Shown here: positions 23,170 to 29,276 of the stretch, piece after piece
Numbering within the stretch: the stretch's first letter is position 1
How the letters are laid out: every line of letters starts with the position of its first letter
DNA from: Dinoroseobacter sp042096155
GTDB lineage: Bacteria; Pseudomonadota; Alphaproteobacteria; Rhodobacterales; Rhodobacteraceae
Assembly (NCBI GenBank): GCA_042096155.1
Contig: JBELMC010000030.1
Span: 1 to 29,276, forward strand
Reading direction: 5' to 3'
Length of the DNA: 29,276 bases
The notes under the pieces: model-generated
What the model was told of the DNA's origin: nothing
The model's database searches: none
The model's input: the letters and a program-made list of their open reading frames with translations, nothing else
Translations under genes and position numbers: made by a program

Positions 23170-23838
23170 ATGACATCTGTGCGCATCCTCATGTCGGGAC
23201 CAGATAAACCCGATAATGCTTGCGACACCCTATCAGAGATCTTCTCAGATACGGTCATAGACGCGGCATGTATTGGTTTTTTATTGGCGCGATTGGGAAA
23301 CGGACACGCACCGCTTCTTTGGGTGCAAGATCGGGTGTCTCGCAAAGAAGCGGGGCGACCTTACCTGGCCGGTTTCAATGTGACCAGACCAGTGATCTTA
23401 GTGGATTTACCTCGGGCAATCGACGTTCTTTGGGCGATGGAGGATGGATTACGATGCAAAGCTTTGGGCGCCGTGATTGGCGAGATCTGGGGCGATCCGC
23501 CCGCGCTCAGCTTTACGGCCACCAAGCGGCTTGCCCTACGCTCCGAGGCCTCGAGCGTGCCTTGCTGGTTGATACGGCGCGCGGCGTCTCCAGATCTCAG
23601 CGCAGCACGCGACAGATGGCGTGTGAGCTCTGTGCCGTCCGCATCCCACATCTACGATGCGCAAGCACCGGGTCTGCCTCAGTGGTCGCTCGGTTTGTTC
23701 CGGTCGCGGCGGTTCAAACCAGGACAGTGGGTGGCACATTATGACAGCGAGGCGGATCGTCTCAATATCACTGCCCCAATTCGCGATGGAGCGATGGCAG
23801 CGGATAAGCGACCAGCAAGGCAACGCACCGCTGGATGA
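23170..23838 (+). CDS. imuA: ImuA, mutasome accessory protein
   Basis: The 222-residue product matches the ImuA type encoded upstream of imuB-dnaE2 in alphaproteobacteria. Family landmarks are FLLARLGNGHAPLLWVQDRVSRKEAGRPY, then AIDVLWAMEDGLRCKALGAVIGEIWG, then LSFTATKRLALRSEASSVPCWLIRR, and the C-terminal FKPGQWVAHYDSEADRLNI. The fold is RecA-like but no Walker A is visible, as is common for this type. It acts with ImuB and DnaE2 in damage-induced mutagenesis; its precise role is not settled. Its 3' end overlaps imuB by 98 bp, so the two are coupled. The LexA box sits just upstream. Confidence 0.88.
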   Translation: MTSVRILMSGPDKPDNACDTLSEIFSDTVIDAACIGFLLARLGNGHAPLLWVQDRVSRKEAGRPYLAGFNVTRPVILVDLPRAIDVLWAMEDGLRCKALGAVIGEIWGDPPALSFTATKRLALRSEASSVPCWLIRRAASPDLSAARDRWRVSSVPSASHIYDAQAPGLPQWSLGLFRSRRFKPGQWVAHYDSEADRLNITAPIRDGAMAADKRPARQRTAG

Positions 23839-25273
23839 CGTACCATTCGTATTGGCACGCGACGGCCATCATGGCCCGGTTGTCCATGCGGCCAATCGGG
23901 CAGCCCGCACCAACGGGATCACTCAAGGGGCACGAATCGTGGATATGCGCGCTATTTGCCCCGACTTGCAGGTCGGCGATGCTGATATCGCCGGGGACAG
24001 AGCCGCGCTTGACCAACTTGTTTTGTGGGCCAGACGCTGGTGCCCTTGGAGCGTCCGTGACGGGGATGACGGTATGATCCTAGACACCACTGGATCAGAT
24101 CACCTTTTGGGTGGGGAAGCCGCCATGTTGGTGGATATGGAAACGCAGATGTCATTGCTGGGACTGCAAGCCCATTTAGCTGTTGCACCGACATGGGGGG
24201 CAGCATGGGCCTTGGCACGCTTTGGTCCCGCCCGATCTATTTGCACGCAAAGCGATATCACCCAACAGATAAGCAGTTTGCCCGTATCAGCGTTAAGGCT
24301 AACAGGCGAAACGGTGATATTGCTGCGACGTTTGGGGCTGAAAACCATTGGCGCAGTACAAGATGTACCGCGACGCACTTTAGCGCGACGGTTTGTCAGA
24401 GCACCGCTCAACGCCAATCCCTTGATGCGGATGGATCAAGTGTTAGGCACATTGGCAGAACCCGTTGCAAGCCAAGACGCCGCGCCGCGTTTGCGCGCTC
24501 ATAGCCGGTTGGCCGAACCTGTTCTCGACCCTAAACCCTATCTTCCTAAGCTATGTGAAGATTTGTGCACCGCGCTTCAAACAGAAAATCAAGGCTGCCG
24601 TCGCCTGCATTTACAAATCTACCGCACCGACGGAGATGTCAGCCACGTAACGGTCGCAACCTCTGCCGTGACACGTGATCCTGATCACTTGTACGCCCTG
24701 TTTCGCGATAAAATCGAGCGTATCAATCCCGGCTTTGGCTTTGACCTGATCACCCTTGAAGCTGCCGATGTAGAAGACATGCCCGATGTGCAGATACAGC
24801 TAGATGGCAGATCGGATGACGATCTGCACATAACCCGTTTGGTTGATCGGTTAAGCGCCAAATTTGGTCCACGCGCAGTTACCCATCCGGTTGCCTATGC
24901 CAGCCATATTCCAGAACGTGCTGAGCGGCACCCAAGCGCTCTGGCCCGCGCAGATCATGGACAGCCGACCGTCGTCAAAGATCGACCATTGCGGCTGTTT
25001 GACCACCCAGAAGAAATCCGTGTCCTATATGCCGTGCCAGAAGGCCCGCCTGTGCAATTTGTCTGGCGCCGTCAAACACACCGGATCACACGGTATTCCG
25101 GCCCCGAGCGAATTTCACCGGAATGGTGGAAAGATCGCCCTAGCACGCGGTTAAGGGACTATTTTAAAATCGAGAATCAATACGGGCAGCGATTTTGGCT
25201 ATATCGTGAAGGTTTGCATGCAGATGGGCGTGGCGGCGATCCGCGTTGGTTTGTGCACGGATGCTTCGCATGA
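23741..25273 (+). CDS. imuB: ImuB, catalytically inert Y-family polymerase homologue
   Basis: The 510-residue product is ImuB, thought to link ImuA, the beta clamp and DnaE2 at lesions. It starts MTARRIVSISLPQFAMERW at ATG 23741. The Y-family N-terminus is recognisable, but the acidic metal ligands of active polymerases are replaced (VSISLPQFA at 7-15; DGMILDTTGSDHLLGG at 110-125). A helix-hairpin-helix region (LRRLGLKTIGAVQDVPRRTLARRF) follows. The C-terminal ImuB tail includes DRPLRLFDHPEEIRVLY and IENQYGQRFWLYREG. The open frame extends upstream, but the ATG inside imuA is the family start. dnaE2 follows after 43 bp. Confidence 0.93.
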   Translation: MTARRIVSISLPQFAMERWQRISDQQGNAPLDDVPFVLARDGHHGPVVHAANRAARTNGITQGARIVDMRAICPDLQVGDADIAGDRAALDQLVLWARRWCPWSVRDGDDGMILDTTGSDHLLGGEAAMLVDMETQMSLLGLQAHLAVAPTWGAAWALARFGPARSICTQSDITQQISSLPVSALRLTGETVILLRRLGLKTIGAVQDVPRRTLARRFVRAPLNANPLMRMDQVLGTLAEPVASQDAAPRLRAHSRLAEPVLDPKPYLPKLCEDLCTALQTENQGCRRLHLQIYRTDGDVSHVTVATSAVTRDPDHLYALFRDKIERINPGFGFDLITLEAADVEDMPDVQIQLDGRSDDDLHITRLVDRLSAKFGPRAVTHPVAYASHIPERAERHPSALARADHGQPTVVKDRPLRLFDHPEEIRVLYAVPEGPPVQFVWRRQTHRITRYSGPERISPEWWKDRPSTRLRDYFKIENQYGQRFWLYREGLHADGRGGDPRWFVHGCFA

Positions 25274-25316
25274 TGACGCAGAAAACGTATAGCATTACAA
25301 GACGGCGGGTGTGCTG

Positions 25317-28300
25317 ATGCCCGAAAACGACCACCAGCATCCTCGCCGGACCATCGACAATGACAGCTTTCAGCCCAACCCTAAAGCGGCCTATGTCGAA
25401 CTGGGGCTTACAACCTGCTTTTCGTTCCTGCGGGGTGCGTCTGATGCAGTCGATCTGGCCACAACAGCTCATGCTTTGGGATATGACAAACTGGGATGTG
25501 CAGACCTGAACACCATGGCTGGAGTCGTCCGGCTGCATGCCGCAACACGCAAAACTCAGATCACACCAGTTATTGGATGTCATTTGAAACTGGTTACGGG
25601 CGAAGAATTCCTGGCCTATCCTCGTGATCGTCTTGCATATGGCCGCTTGTGCACATTGCTGTCGAAGGGGAAAATGACCGATCCCGATGGCGCATGGCAG
25701 CTTAAAGGCGCCTGCGACATCACACTTCAAGACTTAGCACAGCACAGCGAACGCGTGCAGCTTATTGCTCTTCCCGGTGCGCAGCTTGATCAGTTCGAGA
25801 CACATTTTCCCCGTTTCAAACGCGCGCTTCCAACGCTTAGGCATATCGCGGCGAGTTATCTCTATACTGGCGATGACATCGCGCGGATCAGTCGGCTGGA
25901 TTGTCTGGCCAAAACACACGGACTTTCGATCCTTGCGACAAATAACGTATTATATCATGTGCCCGACCGACGCCCCTTGCATGACGTCATGACATGTATC
26001 TTGCACAAGACAACAATCCAAAAGGCTGGATTTTTGCTGAACGCCAACGCCGAGCGGCATCTCAAATCCCCAAACCAGATGATCCGGCTATTTGCCCGAT
26101 GGCCACATGCGATCCAAGCCACCCGAGAGGTTGCTGACGCCTGCCGGTTTGATTTGCGGGAACTGGCTTATGAATATCCAACCGAAACTGTGCCAGAGGG
26201 GCGCACGCCACAAGACTATCTGGCCGAACAAACCTGGGCTGGGGCCGCGTGGCGTTATCCCAGTGGCGTGCCCGACAAAGTAAAATCGGCCCTTCACAAA
26301 GAGCTCGCACTGATTGAAAAGCTCAATATTGCCCAATATTTCCTGACCATCCACCAAATTGTGAATTACGCCCGGTACGCGTGCAAACCAGCGATTTTAT
26401 GTCAGGGGCGCGGATCCGCCGCAAACTCGGCAGTGTGCTATGTGTTGGGAATTACAGCTGTTGACCCGAACACAAACGACCTTCTGTTCGAGCGTTTCAT
26501 CAGCGAAGAACGCAAAGAGCCGCCTGATATTGACGTTGATTTTGAACATGAACGACGCGAAGAAGTGATCCAACATATCTATGGCAAATATGGTCGCGAC
26601 CGCGCCGCCTTATGCGCCACTGTCATTCATTATCGCCCACGTATGGCTGTCCGAGAGGTCGGCAAGGTCATGGGATTATCAGAAGATATCACCAGTGCTT
26701 TGGCCAAGACGATCTGGGGCTCTTGGGGGCGCGAAATCGGCGCGCGCGAGGCAGAAGAAGCAGGCCTTGATCTCAAAGACCCGCTTCTGGCGCGTACCAT
26801 TAAGCTTGCGGATCAGATGATCGGTATGCCCCGTCACCTTGGGCAACATGTCGGCGGGTTCATCCTGACCGAAAAAAAACTGGTCGAAACTGTGCCTGTT
26901 GGCAACGGCGCGATGCCGGATCGGTCTTTCATCGAATGGGACAAAGACGATATTAACGAGCTGCGTATCCTAAAAGTGGACGTGCTGGCGCTGGGTATGC
27001 TGACATGTATCCGCAAAGCCTTCGATCTGATCGAAGCCCACCACGGGCGAAAACTAACCCTCGCTAGCATCGAACAGGACGACACAGCTACTTATGATAT
27101 GCTGTGCCGTGGTGACAGTGTTGGCGTTTTTCAAGTCGAAAGTCGCGCACAGATGAACATGTTGCCGCGCTTGAAGCCACGCGAATTTTACGACCTTGTG
27201 ATACAGGTCGCCATCGTCCGGCCAGGACCGATTCAGGGGGATATGGTCCACCCCTATCTGCGCAGACGGGCTGGCAAAGAAGCGGAACACTATCCCGCGC
27301 CCAGCCCGCCGCATGACCCTGACGAGCTGCGCCATGTGTTATCCCGGACGAAAGGCGTGCCAATCTTTCAGGAACAAGCCATGAAACTGGCGATGGTCGC
27401 GGCCGAGTTTAGCCCCGACGAAGCCAACCACTTGCGAAAGGCGATGGCAACGTTCCGTTCCAAAGGCTCGATTGGGGCGCTCGAAAATAAAATGGTCGGG
27501 CGCATGGTCAAACGTGGGTATGAGGCCGAGTTTGCCCATCGGTGTTTCAACCAAATCAAGGGCTTTGGCGATTACGGTTTTCCCGAAAGTCACGCCGCCA
27601 GCTTTGCCCATTTGGTCTATGTTTCAAGCTGGATCAAATGCCACTATCCAGATGCGTTTTGTGCGGCCTTGCTGAACTCGCAGCCTATGGGGTTCTATGC
27701 CCCTGCTCAGATCGTGCGGGATGCGCGCGAACACGGTGTCATCGTGCGACCTGCGGATGTCAACTACAGCGACTGGGACATGACCCTGGAGCCAGTCAGT
27801 GTGACCAGATTTGCAGTGCGGCTTGGCCTTAGACAGGTCGATGGTATACGAAAGGATGTGGCTGGCCGCATCATGGCCGCGCGGGATGTACCGTTCCGCG
27901 ATCTTGCGGATCTTAAGTCGCGCGCCCATGTGGATGCCAGATCAATGCGCAAACTGGCCGCTGCCGATACAATGCGATCAATGACCCTAGATCGCCGACA
28001 CGCCCTTTGGGATGCACGTGCCTTGCAAGATGCACCAAAGCTTCCTCTGTTTGCCGAAAAGAAAGACGAGGGCGACGAGCCGCACTTCGATCTGCCCAAA
28101 ATGCCAACCTGCGAGCACGTGGTGGCGGATTATCAAACAATGCGGCTATCGTTGAAGGCCCATCCGATGGCTTTCTTACGCAAGAGTATGACAGCACAGC
28201 GATATCAATCAACTGCGGTCTTGGCACAAATGCGCAATGGCCAAGCGATAAAGCTGGCCGGACTCGTCTTGATCCGGCAACGTCCCGGCAGTGCAAAGGG

Positions 28301-28619
28301 GGTGTGTTTTATCACCGTTGAAGATGAAATCGGTGTCGCCAATCTGGTCATTTGGCCCAAAGTCATGGCGGCGTTTCGCAAAACGATCATACGCGCGCGG
28401 GTTCTTGATGTTCAGGGCACCGTTCAACGCAGCGATGCCGTTATCCATATTGTGGCGCATCATCTGACGGATCGCAGTGATGTATTGGACCGGCTCTCAA
28501 ACGATGTGATGCAGCCTCCCTTGGCCCGCGCGGACGAGGTCGCAAAACCGCTGTCCAGCGCAGCGCACAGACATCCGCGCGACACGCGGATAATACCAAA
28601 GTCTCGGGATTTTCGCTAG
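25317..28619 (+). CDS. dnaE2: Error-prone DNA polymerase DnaE2
   Basis: This 1100-residue C-family polymerase carries out translesion synthesis with ImuA and ImuB. The N-terminal PHP domain starts AYVELGLTTCFSFLRGASDAVDLA. The catalytic aspartates are present as PPDIDVDFEHERR (Asp404, Asp406) and LKVDVLALG (Asp555), nearly the E. coli DnaE positions. GRGSAANSAVCYVLGIT and PRHLGQHVGGFIL are polymerase-core signatures. The chain ends with the OB-fold (IKLAGLVLIRQRPGSAKGVCFITVEDE) and IIPKSRDFR, a normal DnaE2 C-terminus, so the gene is complete. ATG 25317 is chosen; GTG 25311 is an alternative two codons upstream. The gene is expected to be under the LexA box at 23130. Confidence 0.96.
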   Translation: MPENDHQHPRRTIDNDSFQPNPKAAYVELGLTTCFSFLRGASDAVDLATTAHALGYDKLGCADLNTMAGVVRLHAATRKTQITPVIGCHLKLVTGEEFLAYPRDRLAYGRLCTLLSKGKMTDPDGAWQLKGACDITLQDLAQHSERVQLIALPGAQLDQFETHFPRFKRALPTLRHIAASYLYTGDDIARISRLDCLAKTHGLSILATNNVLYHVPDRRPLHDVMTCILHKTTIQKAGFLLNANAERHLKSPNQMIRLFARWPHAIQATREVADACRFDLRELAYEYPTETVPEGRTPQDYLAEQTWAGAAWRYPSGVPDKVKSALHKELALIEKLNIAQYFLTIHQIVNYARYACKPAILCQGRGSAANSAVCYVLGITAVDPNTNDLLFERFISEERKEPPDIDVDFEHERREEVIQHIYGKYGRDRAALCATVIHYRPRMAVREVGKVMGLSEDITSALAKTIWGSWGREIGAREAEEAGLDLKDPLLARTIKLADQMIGMPRHLGQHVGGFILTEKKLVETVPVGNGAMPDRSFIEWDKDDINELRILKVDVLALGMLTCIRKAFDLIEAHHGRKLTLASIEQDDTATYDMLCRGDSVGVFQVESRAQMNMLPRLKPREFYDLVIQVAIVRPGPIQGDMVHPYLRRRAGKEAEHYPAPSPPHDPDELRHVLSRTKGVPIFQEQAMKLAMVAAEFSPDEANHLRKAMATFRSKGSIGALENKMVGRMVKRGYEAEFAHRCFNQIKGFGDYGFPESHAASFAHLVYVSSWIKCHYPDAFCAALLNSQPMGFYAPAQIVRDAREHGVIVRPADVNYSDWDMTLEPVSVTRFAVRLGLRQVDGIRKDVAGRIMAARDVPFRDLADLKSRAHVDARSMRKLAAADTMRSMTLDRRHALWDARALQDAPKLPLFAEKKDEGDEPHFDLPKMPTCEHVVADYQTMRLSLKAHPMAFLRKSMTAQRYQSTAVLAQMRNGQAIKLAGLVLIRQRPGSAKGVCFITVEDEIGVANLVIWPKVMAAFRKTIIRARVLDVQGTVQRSDAVIHIVAHHLTDRSDVLDRLSNDVMQPPLARADEVAKPLSSAAHRHPRDTRIIPKSRDFR

Positions 28620-28686
28620 GTTCCGTGGCAATCAGGATTTCCATTTTCGTCGATTTCTGATTCAGAGTCCCAAAAGGGAGGTCTGG

Positions 28687-28918
28687 ATGGACGGGCTGCG
28701 GTTTGTGGTATCGGATGTTTTGTGGCGGCGGCTTGAGCCGTATTTTCCAGGAAAGACCAGCGATTGCGGGGTCACAGCAAAGGACAACAGGCTGTTTCTA
28801 GACGCCGTTTTCTGGCGCGTGCGCACCGGGTCGCCTTGGGTTGCCTTGGGTCGCCTTGGCGCGATTTGCCCCCGCCTTTGGCAATTGGAACAGCCAGTTC
28901 CGGCGGTTTCGCCGCTGA
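28687..28918 (+). pseudogene. N-terminal fragment of an IS5-family (IS427-like) transposase
   Basis: The frame begins MDGLRFVVSDVLWRRLEPYFPGK and continues DNRLFLDAVFWRVRTGSPW, the N-terminal domain of IS427-like transposases. At SPW the DNA carries a triplicated 10-bp unit (28830-28859), which adds 20 bp and shifts the frame. Out of frame the sequence resumes RDLPPAFGNWNSQFRRFRR. TGA at 28916-28918 then replaces the expected Trp codon. The rest of the gene is missing. Confidence 0.85.
28830..28859 (+). repeat. 10-bp tandem triplication inside the IS5-type fragment
   Basis: GTCGCCTTGG, GTTGCCTTGG and GTCGCCTTGG stand head to tail. The transposase normally needs only one copy at this point (GSPWRDLP). 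The extra 20 bp is out of frame and disrupts the gene. Confidence 0.85.
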
Positions 28919-28927
28919 TCCGCGACC

Positions 28928-29245
28928 TAAAGCACCCCGCCTTTAACTTGAGATATATCCAGCAGCGCTGAAATAGGTCCAGCACTCTTGGGGCTCGTAG
29001 AGATCGCAGACTTGGGCGATGGCCTCGAACATGTCGGTGAAGGTGCGGGCTCCGATCCGCCTGAGGTGTGCCTTGAGCTTTGAGAAGGCCATTTCAATGG
29101 GGTTCAGGTCAGGGGAATATGGCGGCAAGAACAGGAACCAGCACCCGGCTTCCCGCATAGCCTTGGCCGCGGCAGCATTCTTATGAGTTGCGAGATTGTC
29201 GAGGATGACAACGGTCCCCGGAGCTAGGCTCAGGAGCCATTGATT
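28928..29245 (-). mobile_element. IS630-family element, C-terminal part only
   Basis: The element begins at a TA (28928-28929), the target dinucleotide of IS630 elements, directly interrupting the IS5-type fragment. Its terminal sequence AAGCACCCCGCCTTTAACTT precedes the transposase stop. The far boundary is uncertain: coding similarity ends near 29235 and an in-frame stop lies at 29246-29248. Confidence 0.65.
28943..29245 (-). pseudogene. IS630-family transposase, C-terminal fragment
   Basis: The minus-strand frame reads LAPGTVVILDNLATHKN, then CWFLFLPPYSPDLNPIEMAF, then KLKAHLRRIGARTFTDMFEA and LYEPQECWTYFSAAGYISS. These are the second and third acidic regions of the IS630 DDE domain, including the hallmark PPYSPDLNPIE. 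The stop is TAA at 28943-28945. Upstream, similarity ends near 29235 and TAA (29246-29248) closes the frame, so the N-terminal half is missing or displaced. The 30 bases to the window edge are not assigned. Confidence 0.88.
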
Positions 29246-29276
29246 TTATGCCTGTTCTCTGACTCACTGCTCCGAA

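Larger units (their letters stand above)
28655..28927 (+). mobile_element. Truncated IS5-family element after dnaE2
   Basis: The left end lies about 28655-28676 (GATTCAGAGTCCCAAAAGGG), followed by a transposase start at 28687. The element is cut at about 28927, just before a TA where the IS630-type element begins. The left boundary is approximate. Confidence 0.6.

Overview
The window reads as chromosomal DNA of an alphaproteobacterium, most likely a member of the Rhodobacterales (Roseobacter group). Three things point there: the dnaA-dnaN-recF block sits behind rpsT and a crotonase gene; a TIGR02466-type 2OG-Fe(II) oxygenase lies beside the ribosomal operon; and the imuA-imuB-dnaE2 cassette carries an alphaproteobacterial direct-repeat LexA box (GAAC-N7-GAAC). 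The moderate GC content and the pile of decayed insertion sequences would suit an IS-rich marine genus such as Octadecabacter, but that genus is a guess.

Layout. Positions 1-3814 (minus strand) hold the distal S10/spc ribosomal operon: rpmC, rpsQ, rplN, rplX, rplE, rpsN, rpsH, rplF, rplR and the start of rpsE, which runs off the left edge. Next come a plus-strand 2OG oxygenase gene (4004-4624) and a convergent AT-rich gene for a Wzc-like polysaccharide co-polymerase/BY-kinase (4805-6868). About 860 bp without a recognisable gene follow. Then come ubiB and ubiE (minus strand), the divergent mutM, an enoyl-CoA hydratase gene, rpsT with a strong terminator, a 500-bp control region, and dnaA, dnaN and recF.

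Directly after recF is an exopolysaccharide-type cluster: wecB (UDP-GlcNAc 2-epimerase), a YaiO-like outer-membrane barrel, a processive GT2 synthase, a 48-residue membrane microprotein, and an unrecognised membrane protein with about six membrane segments. Together these could make an N-acetylhexosamine-containing polymer at the inner membrane and export it through the outer membrane. The Wzc-like protein encoded on the other side of the ubiB-recF block may belong to the same or a related pathway.

Positions 20736-23057 are an insertion-sequence graveyard: an IS5-type element, an IS481-type element and an IS110-type remnant, all inactivated. It abuts the SOS-controlled imuA-imuB-dnaE2 translesion mutagenesis cassette (23130-28619). 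That cassette is followed at once by another broken IS5-type element, interrupted at a TA by an IS630-type element that is itself cut off near the right edge.

The points most worth a second look are: the dnaA control region (seven GANTC methylation motifs and several perfect palindromes); the EPS cluster with an unannotated microprotein; the IS-bracketed mutasome; and the structured leader before rpmC. No CRISPR array, tRNA gene or intact prophage was seen.
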